In this document: positions 1-7,917 of the stretch, piece after piece
How positions within the stretch are numbered: position 1 is the stretch's first letter
How the letters are laid out: every line of letters begins with the position of its first letter
DNA from: Thermoleophilia bacterium
GTDB taxonomy: Bacteria > Actinomycetota > Thermoleophilia > Gaiellales > JAICJC01
Assembly (NCBI GenBank): GCA_025934255.1
Contig: JAICYJ010000012.1
Coordinates: 1-62,723, forward strand
Length of the DNA: 62,723 nucleotides
Direction: 5' to 3'
The notes under the pieces: model-generated
The model's database searches: none
Told to the model about the DNA's origin: nothing
The model's input: only the letters and a program-made list of their open reading frames with translations
Translations under genes and position numbers: made by a program

Positions 1-845
1 ATCGCCGGTGCCGGGTCGACGCAGTCCATCCACTCCAGCTCGGGATCACCGCCCAGCCACAACGGCAGGTCGCTCCATGGCTCGACCTCGCGGTCGAGCA
101 GGGCCTGGTTGTCGGCCCAGACGAAGTCGGCACCGGCCCCGGAGACCGCGTTGCAGCGGTCGAGCAGGGCGCTGATCGTGAGCGGCTGCGCCGGGCCGAC
201 CGCGTTGAAGCGCCCGTGAGCGCCGCGCTCGGCCATCGCGACCATCCAGCCGGCCAGGTCGCGCACGTCGATCACCTGCGTGCGCGCGCTGGGATCGCCC
301 GGCGCCAGCACCGTGCCGCCCTCCGCGATCCGTGCCGGCCAGTAGGTGAAGCGGTCTGTGGGGTCGTCGGGCCCCACGATCAGGCCCGGCCGCACCACCA
401 GCGCGCGGTCGCCGAACTCGTGCTCGACGGCCTGCTCGCAGAGCGCCTTCAGCGGCCCGTAGCTGGTCTCGGTGATCTCCTCGATGCTCGCGTCGGCGAT
501 GGTGCCGACCGGCCCGTCGACCTCGCTGCCGGCACCGCCGTTCTGGTCGTACACGGAGACGCTGGAGACGAACGTGTAGTGGCCGCAGGTGGGCGCGAGC
601 AGCCGCGCCGAGTCGGCCACCAGCCGCGGGTAGTAGCCGCTGGTGTCGATCACGGCATCGAACTCGCGCCCCGCCAGCGGCGCCAGGCCGCCGTCGCGGT
701 CGCCGTGCAGGTGCTCGGCATCGGGGAACAGCCCAGGGTTGGTCTGGCCGCGCGTGAACAGCGTCAGCTGGTGGCCGCGCTCCAGCGCCTGCTCGGAAGC
801 GTGGCGGCCCAGGAACACGGTGCCGCCCAGGATCAGCAGCCGCAT
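1..845 (-). CDS. NAD-dependent epimerase/reductase (SDR family), 3' end cut off by window edge
   Basis: Extended short-chain dehydrogenase of the epimerase/isoflavone-reductase-like type; substrate unknown. The N-terminus MRLLILGGTVFLG is the glycine-rich Rossmann motif in the GGTxFLG form that binds NAD(P). Further on there is a SSVSVYD stretch where the catalytic Ser region is expected. The ATG at 845 overlaps the stop of ileS by one base (TGATG), so translation is probably coupled to it. The C-terminal part lies outside the window, so full length cannot be judged. Proteins of this type in actinobacteria often act on unidentified sugar or isoprenoid substrates; I make no substrate claim. 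Confidence 0.85.
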   Translation of the reverse strand, partial: MRLLILGGTVFLGRHASEQALERGHQLTLFTRGQTNPGLFPDAEHLHGDRDGGLAPLAGREFDAVIDTSGYYPRLVADSARLLAPTCGHYTFVSSVSVYDQNGGAGSEVDGPVGTIADASIEEITETSYGPLKALCEQAVEHEFGDRALVVRPGLIVGPDDPTDRFTYWPARIAEGGTVLAPGDPSARTQVIDVRDLAGWMVAMAERGAHGRFNAVGPAQPLTISALLDRCNAVSGAGADFVWADNQALLDREVEPWSDLPLWLGGDPELEWMDCVDPAPA

Positions 846-3800
846 CAGGCGCGTTCCACGGCGAGGCTGTCGCCGACCTGACGCTCCACTGTCAGCGTCT
901 CGGCCGCGATCCAGTCGCCGTGCGCGTCCCAGACGGCGCCCGGCGGGTGCGTCAGCCGGATCCGGTCGACCACCGCCAGCCCCGCCTCCTGCCGCATCAC
1001 GTTGATGGCGCGGATCAGGTCGCGGGCCCCGCCCTCCAGCTCCAGCTCCGGCGTGATCTCGGTGTCGAGGGCGACCGCAAAGCCGTCGCCGTCCTGCACC
1101 GCGAATCCGTCGCGGGCGCGCGTTCGCAGCTCGAACTCGCCCGGCTCAAGGCGCCACTCCCCCACCTCCACGTGTCCGTCCTTGAGGCTGAAGTCACCCT
1201 CGCGCAGGAGGCCGCGGATCATGCCCAGGTCGCGTCCGTAGCGCGGGCCCAGCACCTTCAGCAGCGGCATCACCTCGACCTCGGCGAACTCCTCGGCCGA
1301 CGTCGCCAGGCGCACCGCCTTCACCCCCAGCTCCGCGGCGATCAGATCGACGTGGCGGCCTACCTGGTCGCGCCGGGTGGCGTCGTCGGTGGCGACGATC
1401 ACCTCGGCAAGCGGCTGGCGCAGCTTGACACCGGCGTCGTTGCGAGCCTGATGCCCGAGCCGCACCACCGCGCGCACGCTTGCCATCGCGGCCATCAGCG
1501 CGTCGTCGGTGAGGGCCGAGTTCACCTCGGGGTACGAGGACAGGTGCACGCTCTCGGGCGCCTCGGCACAGGCTCCCCGCACCAGGTTCTGCCACAGATC
1601 GTCGGCCAGGAACGGCATCACCGGCGCCATGCAGCGCAGCAGCTGCACGAGGGCGTACCAGAGCGTCTCGTAGGCGGCTTGCTTGTCGTCCGCGTCGCCC
1701 GACTTCCAGAACCGCTGGCGCGAGGCGCGCACGTACCAGTTGGAGAGGTCCTCAACGAACGCCTCCACCGCGCGCACCAGCCGCGGCGAGTCGTAGCTGT
1801 CCAGCGCCGCCCTGCACTCACCCACCAGCGACTGGGTGAGCGACCGCATCCAGCGGTCGAGCGGGGTGGCGATGCCAGCGTCGGGGCCGGTGGCCAGCGT
1901 CTCGTAGCGCGGCTCGAAGCCGTCCAGGTTCGCGTACATGACGAAGAAGTTGCAGGTGTTCCAGACCGTCAGCAGGTTGCGCTTGACCTCGTTGGCAGGC
2001 CCGTAGCCAAAGCTCAGGTTCTGCGACGGCGTCTGGGCGGCGAACATCCAGCGCATCACGTCGGCGCCCATCTTCTCGGCGGCGTCGTCGAACCAGATCG
2101 CGTTGCCCCACGACTTGTGCATGGGCCGGCCGGTCTCGTCGTTCACCCTCTCGTAGCAGAGCACCCGCCGGTAGGGCGACTTGCCCACCAGCACCACGCT
2201 CATGAACAGCATCGAGTAGAACCAGAGCCGGATCTGCTCGCGCATCTCCGACACCCAGTCGGCTGGGAACCAGGCCTCCCAGTCGGCGTGTGAGCCGAGG
2301 TCGGCGATGGTGACGCCCGCGGCCGAGCCGGTCGCATAGCCGCGCTCGACGAACTCCGGGTTGTGCCAGCCCAGCGTCGAGAAGGGCACGATGCCGGCGT
2401 CGAGCCAGCAGTCGCCGACGTCGAGCGCGCGCTCGGCCGGCTTGCCGCACTCGCAGTCGATGCGGACGTCGTCGATCCAGGGCCGGTGCAGCTCCTCCAG
2501 GCCGTCCAGCCCGCTGGTGGCCCGCTCGCGCAGCTCGGCGTCGGAGCTGATCACGGTCATGTGGCCGTCCTCGCAGAAGTAGAAGGGCAGCGGCAGACCC
2601 CAGTAGCGCTTGCGGCTGATGCACCAGTCGCCCATGTTGCGCAGCCAGTCCTCCATCCGCTTGCCGTACTGCGGCGGCGTCCACTCGACGCCGCGGGCGG
2701 CCTCGATCATCGGCTCGCGCACCTCGTCGCAGCGGATGAACCACTCGTCCACCAGCCGGTAGATCAGCTCGGTGCCGCAGCGCCAGCAGACGGGGTAGCG
2801 GTGGGTGATCTCCCCCGCCTCGACCATCCGCCCACGCTGCCCGAGGTCCTCGATGATCTGCTGTCCCGCGTCGCCGGTGTGGCGGCCGTGCAGCCAGCCG
2901 AAGCCCTCGTAGAACGCGCCCGACTCGTCCACCGGCACGATCGTGGCCAGGCCCTCGCGCACGCCCAGCTCGAAGTCCTCGGCGCCGCAGCCGGGCGCGA
3001 TGTGGACGATGCCCGTGCCCTCGTCCATGGAGACGTCGTCCCAGCCGACAACGCGGTGCTCGACCCCGTCCTGGGCGGCCAGCTCGTCGAACGGCCCGTC
3101 GTACCTCAGCCCGACAAGCTCCGATCCCTTGACGGTGCCGACCTGGCGGCCGTGCAGCGGCACGTCCCCGAGCCGGCTCTGGGCGACGTAGGCGATGCCC
3201 GAGCCGGTCTCGATGCGGGCGTAGTCGGCCTCGGGCTGGACCGCCGCCGCGACGTTGGCCGGCAGCGTCCAGGGGGTGGTCGTCCACACCACCAGGAACT
3301 CGCCGTCGCGGCCGGCCAGCGGCAGGCGAACGTGGAGCGACGGGTGACCGATCTCGCGGTAGGAGTCGATCAGCTCGTGCTGGGAGAGCGAGGTGCCGCA
3401 GCGCGGGCACCACGGCATCGAGCGATGGCCCTTGTACAGCCAGCCGCGATCGTGGCACTCCTTGAGGAAGCCCCAGATGTAGCTGATGTTGGTGTCGGAC
3501 ATGGTGAAGTAGCTGCGGTCCCAGTCCATCCACTGGCCCAGCCGTGCCGACTGCTGCGTCTGGACGCCCGCGTACTTGGCCACGCGGTCGCGGCAGGCGC
3601 GCGCGAAGCGGTCGAGCCCGTACTCCTCGATCTCGGGCTTGGAGTTCAGCCCCAGCGCCTTCTCGACCTCGACCTCGACCCACAGCCCCTGGCAGTCGAA
3701 GCCGTTCTGGTAGCGCTGGTCGCAGCCCAGCATGGCGTGGTAGCGCTGCCAGACGTCCTTCAGCGTGCGGCCCCAGGCGTGGTGCACGCCCATCGGGTTG

Positions 3801-3958
3801 TTGGCCGTGATCGGGCCGTCGAAGAACGAGTAGGTGGGGCCGCCGCGGTTCTGGTCGCGGAGCTGCTGGAAGGTGCCCTCGCGCTGCCAGCGATCGAGGG
3901 CAGCATGCTCGAGCTCGATGTGGTCGGGCTGCTTGGGGACGGGCGCGAAGCGCTGCAT
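845..3958 (-). CDS. ileS: Isoleucyl-tRNA synthetase, divergent clade
   Basis: Cytoplasmic class I synthetase (1037 aa) that charges tRNA-Ile. Catalytic, editing and anticodon-binding parts are all present by length. The class signatures are unusual: the HIGH site reads HHAW (residues about 59-62, in GVHHAWG) and the KMSKS site reads MHKSW (about 613). Zinc-knuckle pairs CPRC (about 185) and CWRC are visible. I chose the ATG at 3958 over an in-frame start 33 bases upstream because MQRFAPVPK begins the family-like N-terminus and a TAGAAT hexamer stands 7 bases before it. I see no T-box leader. It is followed by the epimerase with overlapping codons. Confidence 0.93.
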   Translation of the reverse strand: MQRFAPVPKQPDHIELEHAALDRWQREGTFQQLRDQNRGGPTYSFFDGPITANNPMGVHHAWGRTLKDVWQRYHAMLGCDQRYQNGFDCQGLWVEVEVEKALGLNSKPEIEEYGLDRFARACRDRVAKYAGVQTQQSARLGQWMDWDRSYFTMSDTNISYIWGFLKECHDRGWLYKGHRSMPWCPRCGTSLSQHELIDSYREIGHPSLHVRLPLAGRDGEFLVVWTTTPWTLPANVAAAVQPEADYARIETGSGIAYVAQSRLGDVPLHGRQVGTVKGSELVGLRYDGPFDELAAQDGVEHRVVGWDDVSMDEGTGIVHIAPGCGAEDFELGVREGLATIVPVDESGAFYEGFGWLHGRHTGDAGQQIIEDLGQRGRMVEAGEITHRYPVCWRCGTELIYRLVDEWFIRCDEVREPMIEAARGVEWTPPQYGKRMEDWLRNMGDWCISRKRYWGLPLPFYFCEDGHMTVISSDAELRERATSGLDGLEELHRPWIDDVRIDCECGKPAERALDVGDCWLDAGIVPFSTLGWHNPEFVERGYATGSAAGVTIADLGSHADWEAWFPADWVSEMREQIRLWFYSMLFMSVVLVGKSPYRRVLCYERVNDETGRPMHKSWGNAIWFDDAAEKMGADVMRWMFAAQTPSQNLSFGYGPANEVKRNLLTVWNTCNFFVMYANLDGFEPRYETLATGPDAGIATPLDRWMRSLTQSLVGECRAALDSYDSPRLVRAVEAFVEDLSNWYVRASRQRFWKSGDADDKQAAYETLWYALVQLLRCMAPVMPFLADDLWQNLVRGACAEAPESVHLSSYPEVNSALTDDALMAAMASVRAVVRLGHQARNDAGVKLRQPLAEVIVATDDATRRDQVGRHVDLIAAELGVKAVRLATSAEEFAEVEVMPLLKVLGPRYGRDLGMIRGLLREGDFSLKDGHVEVGEWRLEPGEFELRTRARDGFAVQDGDGFAVALDTEITPELELEGGARDLIRAINVMRQEAGLAVVDRIRLTHPPGAVWDAHGDWIAAETLTVERQVGDSLAVERA

Positions 3959-3965
3959 CCGGCGG

Positions 3966-3971
3966 ATTCTA
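3966..3971 (-). promoter_or_regulatory. Putative -10 element of ileS (leaderless)
   Basis: TAGAAT on the minus strand, 7 bases before the ileS ATG. Transcription would begin at or next to the start codon. No convincing -35 is visible. Confidence 0.5.
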
Positions 3972-4048
3972 CGCGCCGGCAGGGCGGGCACGGCCGGACC
4001 TCCCGCGGTGCGGGCGCCGGGCGGCGACTGGTGTTAGAGAGCGATCAC

Positions 4049-4192
4049 CTAGTCGTGATAGTGCCGCTGGCAGTAGTCATCGAAGGCGGCGTGCTTGGCG
4101 AGGTAGCTGCCGAGCTCGGAGAACCCGAACTCGAACCACTCCGAGAGCCACCGCTCGTCGATCTCAACCTGCTTTTCCTGCAGCTCGTCCAT
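4049..4192 (-). CDS. Small acidic protein of 47 aa, unknown function
   Basis: Reads MDELQEKQVEIDERW... and ends in ...CQRHYHD. A strong Shine-Dalgarno GGAGGAGA lies 7 bases before the ATG, which argues that it is translated. The protein is rich in Glu, Asp and aromatic residues (WLSEWFEF), probably helical, with no signal peptide or membrane segment and one Cys near the end. It lies between the NUDIX gene and ileS on the same strand. I do not recognise the family. An ordinary short spurious frame would not be expected to have such a ribosome site. Confidence 0.65.
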   Translation of the reverse strand: MDELQEKQVEIDERWLSEWFEFGFSELGSYLAKHAAFDDYCQRHYHD

Positions 4193-4289
4193 TGTCGTCT
4201 CCTCCGGAGGGGGTCACTCCGGACGACTCGCCTCGGTCTAGGCTGCCGAGGCCTGTTGGCCTTGTAATCGGCCGGAACCGCGTCGACCT

Positions 4290-4808
4290 TTACGACTTCC
4301 GAACAATTGTTGCAAGCGCCTCGCGGCAGCACGCGAATGCCAGCTGCGCCGGGTCGATCTCGCCCGGCGGCTGCCAGCCGATCTCGCTCACGTCGTCGGC
4401 GGCCCGCTGCTCGCCGGCGGCGACCGTTGCCTCGTAGAACAGGTTGAGCGTGGAAGGCGCGTCTTCGCCGTAGCGGTCGGGAAACACGCCCACCAGCGCG
4501 CCCACGGTCACCTCCAGACCGGTCTCCTCGAGCAGCTCCCTGCGCACCGCGTGCTGGGGCGTCTCGAGCGGCTCGACGAAGCCACCCGGTAGGTCCCACC
4601 AGCCCGCGAACGGCTCGCGGGCGCGGCGCGTCAGCAGCAGCAAGCCGTCGCGCATGACCAGGGCGCTGGCCGTGGGCGCGGGGTTGTCGTAGATGACAAG
4701 GCCGCAGACGGGGCAGTGCAGCACATCGGTCCCGTCGTGCTGCCAGGGGCCGGTCTCGAGCGCCGCCGCGCAGCGCGGGCAGTGACGCCACTCGGCAAAC
4801 CGGGTCAC
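4290..4808 (-). CDS. NUDIX hydrolase with N-terminal zinc ribbon
   Basis: Probably hydrolyses a nucleoside diphosphate linked to another moiety (172 aa). The Nudix box is complete around residues 75-97 (GGFVEPLE...RELLEETGLEV). An N-terminal zinc ribbon has Cys pairs CPRC (10-13) and CPVC (about 31-34), as in NudC-like and related Zn-ribbon NUDIX proteins; the substrate is not determined. The GTG start at 4808 overlaps the stop of the upstream serine hydrolase by four bases (GTGA), so the two are co-translated. Longer upstream frames are antisense-like and not credible. Confidence 0.88.
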   Translation of the reverse strand: MTRFAEWRHCPRCAAALETGPWQHDGTDVLHCPVCGLVIYDNPAPTASALVMRDGLLLLTRRAREPFAGWWDLPGGFVEPLETPQHAVRRELLEETGLEVTVGALVGVFPDRYGEDAPSTLNLFYEATVAAGEQRAADDVSEIGWQPPGEIDPAQLAFACCREALATIVRKS

Positions 4809-5791
4809 GTCGCCAGCACCTGGGCGGTCAGATCGGCCCAGCGCCCCGGCTGCATCATCCAGCCCGAGTACGTGGAGCGGTTGGCGAGACACACCAGCCC
4901 CCGGGCGGCCACGGGGTCGGCCCACATCAGCGTCCCCGACGCGCCGAAATGCGAGAGGGTGGCGGGCGACACCGCATCGCCGCACCAGTGAGGATCGCCG
5001 GTGCCGCGGACGTTCAGCCCGAGCCCCCAGTCCGGGCAGTGCAGCTTCGGGTACGACTCGAGGCCGCCCTCGAGCCCGGGCCACTGGATCGACGCCAGAT
5101 CGCGGCCGCTTTCGGCCGAGAGCAGCGGAGCGCCGCCGGCCAGCAGCAGCTGCACGACCCTCGCGTATGCCTCGGCCGTCGCGAAGCAGCCTCCGGCGGC
5201 CGAGCCGCGACGCCGCCACTCCGGGCCGTTGAACAGCTGTACACCGGGAGCCACCAGGCCCGGCTCCAGCACCTCGAGCGCGCGGCCGTACTGCTCGTCG
5301 GGCAGCGGCAGGAACGCATCCATCTCCAGCGGCCGCAGCACCGCCTCGGTCACGTAGCGGCGGTAGTCGATGCCCGACGCCGTCTCGATCAGGGCGGCGA
5401 GCACGTGGTAGCCCTCGTTCGAGTAGGCGCGGCGGGTGGCCGGCGGCCGCTGCGGCTGTACGTCGAGCGGCGCCACGCCCTTGGCGATCTCTGGCAGGCC
5501 GGAGGCGTGCGCGAGCAGATGGCGGGCGGTGATGCCCGCGCGCGCCGGGTCGCGGTATTGGGGCAGGTGGTCTCCCACGGGAGCGTCCAGCTCGATCGTG
5601 CCCTCCTCGACCGCGACCAGCGTCGCGATGGCGACGATCGGCTTGGTCAGCGAGGCCAGGGCGAACAGGGAGTCCGCCTCAGCGGTGCCCGCAACGTGCG
5701 TATCCTCCACTCCTGAGCGTCCGACGACCGCGACCGCGACCCCCGGTACGTCACCCTCAGCTACCCAGTTGTTGACAGCGTCCCATGCCAC
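4805..5791 (-). CDS. Serine hydrolase, beta-lactamase/class C type
   Basis: 328-aa serine hydrolase of the penicillin-binding-protein fold (beta-lactamase-related, esterase or peptidase). The catalytic SxxK is SLTK at residues 47-50 and the second motif YSN is at 123-125. No signal peptide is evident, so it is likely cytoplasmic and more likely an esterase or peptidase than a resistance enzyme. The GTG start follows a TAACAT hexamer by 6 bases. It heads the operon serine hydrolase - NUDIX. Confidence 0.87.
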   Translation of the reverse strand: MAWDAVNNWVAEGDVPGVAVAVVGRSGVEDTHVAGTAEADSLFALASLTKPIVAIATLVAVEEGTIELDAPVGDHLPQYRDPARAGITARHLLAHASGLPEIAKGVAPLDVQPQRPPATRRAYSNEGYHVLAALIETASGIDYRRYVTEAVLRPLEMDAFLPLPDEQYGRALEVLEPGLVAPGVQLFNGPEWRRRGSAAGGCFATAEAYARVVQLLLAGGAPLLSAESGRDLASIQWPGLEGGLESYPKLHCPDWGLGLNVRGTGDPHWCGDAVSPATLSHFGASGTLMWADPVAARGLVCLANRSTYSGWMMQPGRWADLTAQVLAT

Positions 5792-5797
5792 CGGGGC

Positions 5798-5803
5798 ATG
5801 TTA
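5798..5803 (-). promoter_or_regulatory. Putative -10 of serine hydrolase (leaderless)
   Basis: TAACAT on the minus strand, 6 bases before the GTG start at 5791. It lies in the short divergent gap shared with the LytR_C gene. Confidence 0.45.
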
Positions 5804-5823
5804 GAGGTATCGTTTTTCGGAAC

Positions 5824-6450
5824 ATGGCACGAGTAGAGACCCGCAGCAGGCCGATCGAGGCCGAGGAGAACACCGGCGAGGAGCATCTCGACGACTGGTT
5901 TGCACGCCGGTTGGAGTCGCAGGGGATTCCCGCGCGGCTGGGCGCTCCGTCGACCGCGCGGATCCTGGCGGTGGCGGGACTGGCGCTGGCGCTGCTGGCG
6001 TTTCTGTGGGCGCTCTCGAGCGTCGGGTCAAGCCACTCGACCACCTCGGTGACGACGCTGCCCGCCACCACTGCGCCCAACAACGCCGGAAACAACGGCG
6101 GAGGCGGTGGCGGCGGGAACGGCGGCGCCAAGCACGGCACCGTGGCGTGGAACGCCGTCACCGTCGACGTGCTGAACGGGTTCGGCGGAAGCGGCGCGGC
6201 CGCCTCGAACGCGGCCGTTCTACGCGCGGCCGGATGGACTGTTGGCACCACCGGCAACGCCAGCGGCATCACGAAGACCGAGGTCGTGTACCTGCCCGGG
6301 CACGAGGCCCAGGCGAAGGCCGTCTCCAAGAAGCTGGGGCTGGGCCAGCCGGTGCCGATCGCTCAGGCCACCGGCGTCCCGTCCGACGCCACGAGCGGGG
6401 TCGCCATCGTGCTCGGCTCCGACCAGCTGACGAACACGAACGTTCACTAG
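5824..6450 (+). CDS. Membrane-anchored LytR C-terminal domain protein
   Basis: 208-aa envelope protein. Order: charged cytoplasmic N-terminus (1-45), one membrane helix (about 48-68, ARILAVAGLALALLAF), a Ser/Thr/Asn/Gly linker with a run of glycines (about 80-105), then a LytR_C domain beginning VDVLNGFGGSGAAASNA and ending near the C-terminus. LytR_C domains occur in cell-wall glycopolymer ligases and as stand-alone anchored proteins like this one; there is no LCP catalytic domain. ATG at 5824 was chosen over an in-frame ATG 39 bases upstream because the upstream part overlaps the divergent gene. Confidence 0.85.
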   Translation: MARVETRSRPIEAEENTGEEHLDDWFARRLESQGIPARLGAPSTARILAVAGLALALLAFLWALSSVGSSHSTTSVTTLPATTAPNNAGNNGGGGGGGNGGAKHGTVAWNAVTVDVLNGFGGSGAAASNAAVLRAAGWTVGTTGNASGITKTEVVYLPGHEAQAKAVSKKLGLGQPVPIAQATGVPSDATSGVAIVLGSDQLTNTNVH

Positions 6451-6464
6451 CCATCTGAAGCAGA

Positions 6465-7898
6465 TCAGCTCGCGCGCAGCGCGTCCCAGGTGCGCTCGAC
6501 GTGCTCCCAGCGGCTGGCGGCATTTCCGATCGCGATGCGGATGGCGAACCTGCCGTTGACCTTGGTGTGAGACACCAGCGCGGTGCCGCTGTGGTTGATG
6601 CGATCGACGAGGGCGGCGTTGAGACGCTCGAGCTCCGGCTCGTCGTCGACGCCATCGGGGTGTGACCGGAAGCAGACGGTCGAGAGCGGCACCGACGCCA
6701 TCAGCTCCCAGCCCGGCTCGGCGGCGACCGCCTCTGCGAGGCGCTGCGCCAGGGCGATGTGCCCCGACACCAGCTCGGCCAGGCCGTCGCGGCCGTAGGC
6801 ACGGATCACCATCCACAGCTTCAGCGCGCGGAACCGGCGGCCCAGCGCCAGGCCGTAGTCCATCAGGTTGAGGACGTCGGACTCGTCGGTCGTCAGGTAG
6901 AACGGAACCAGCGCGAACACCTCCCGCAGCACGTCCGGCCGCGACGTGTAGAGCAGGCTGCAGTCGACCGGGGTGAACAGCCACTTGTGAGGGTTGAACA
7001 CCAGCGAGTCGGCGCGCTCGCAGCCTGCCAGCAGCGGCCGCGTCGCCTCCACCAGCCCGGCGGCGCCGCCGTAGGCCGCGTCCACGTGCAGCCAGAGACC
7101 GTGGCGGGCGCAGATGTCGGCGATCTCGGGCACCGGATCGATGCTCGTGGTGGAGGTGGTGCCGACCGTGGCGACGACCGCCAGCGGCCGCACGCCGGCG
7201 GCGAGATCCGCCTCGACGGCCTCCGCCAGCAGGTCGGGGCGCATGCGCAGGTCCCCGTCGGTCGCGATCTTCGTGAGGCCGTCCAGGCCGATGCCGAGCG
7301 TGATGCAGGCCTTGTCCACCGACGAGTGGGCTTCGGCCGATGCGTACGCGCGCAGCGGTGGCAGGTCGGCCCTGCCCGCCATCCCGCGCGTGCGGATGTC
7401 GAGCCCGGCCGCCTCGCGGGCGCACGCGAGGCCGTACATCGTGGAGGTCGAGGCGGTGTCGGTGATCTCGCCGAACCAGCCGGCCGGAAGGCCCAGCAGG
7501 TCGAGCACCCATGCCAGCGTGCGCTGCTCGAGCTCGGTGGCGGCGGGAGAGGTGCGCCACAACATCGCGTTCACGTTGAGGGCGCTCGCGATCAGCTCGC
7601 CGACGATGCCCGGGCCGCTGCCGGTGATGCCGAAGTAGGCGAAGAAGGCCGGGTGGTTCCAGTGCGTGATCCCGGGCAGGATCAGGGCATCGATGTCGGC
7701 CATGATCGACTCCAGCGGCTCGCCCCCGTCGGGGGCGATGCGCGGCAGCCGGGCGGCGATCTCACCGGGCTCGACCTGGGCCAGGACCGGGCGCTCGGAG
7801 ACGGTCTCCAGGTACCCCGACACCCAGGATGCGGCCTCGGCCAGCGCGTCTCGCAGCTCCTCGCTGGTGGGGCCGGGGCCGGTCATCGACGCGCTCAT
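6465..7898 (-). CDS. PLP-dependent group II amino acid decarboxylase
   Basis: 477-aa fold-type I enzyme of the aromatic-L-amino-acid / glutamate / cysteine-sulfinate decarboxylase family. The PLP lysine is in FNPHKWLF (about residue 305); HVDAAYGG supplies the Asp that binds the pyridine nitrogen. The pattern is closest to aromatic amino acid decarboxylases, which make tryptamine, tyramine or phenethylamine, but substrate cannot be settled from sequence alone. It starts 19 bases after the stop of the membrane/propeller gene of the mau-like cluster on the same strand, which suggests that its amine product could be a substrate for that cluster (inference). Confidence 0.9.
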   Translation of the reverse strand: MSASMTGPGPTSEELRDALAEAASWVSGYLETVSERPVLAQVEPGEIAARLPRIAPDGGEPLESIMADIDALILPGITHWNHPAFFAYFGITGSGPGIVGELIASALNVNAMLWRTSPAATELEQRTLAWVLDLLGLPAGWFGEITDTASTSTMYGLACAREAAGLDIRTRGMAGRADLPPLRAYASAEAHSSVDKACITLGIGLDGLTKIATDGDLRMRPDLLAEAVEADLAAGVRPLAVVATVGTTSTTSIDPVPEIADICARHGLWLHVDAAYGGAAGLVEATRPLLAGCERADSLVFNPHKWLFTPVDCSLLYTSRPDVLREVFALVPFYLTTDESDVLNLMDYGLALGRRFRALKLWMVIRAYGRDGLAELVSGHIALAQRLAEAVAAEPGWELMASVPLSTVCFRSHPDGVDDEPELERLNAALVDRINHSGTALVSHTKVNGRFAIRIAIGNAASRWEHVERTWDALRAS

Positions 7899-7917
7899 GG
7901 GCGCAGTATGGCAGCGC

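Noticed and set aside
3959..4048. T-box riboswitch in front of ileS
   Set aside because: Only 90 bases separate the 47-aa gene from ileS. I found no T-box core GGTGGNACCGCG and no specifier stem, and a TAGAAT hexamer 7 bases before the ATG points to a leaderless start.
4805..5791. Beta-lactamase resistance enzyme
   Set aside because: SLTK and YSN motifs are shared with esterases and peptidases, and no signal peptide is seen, so a periplasmic or secreted lactamase is unlikely.
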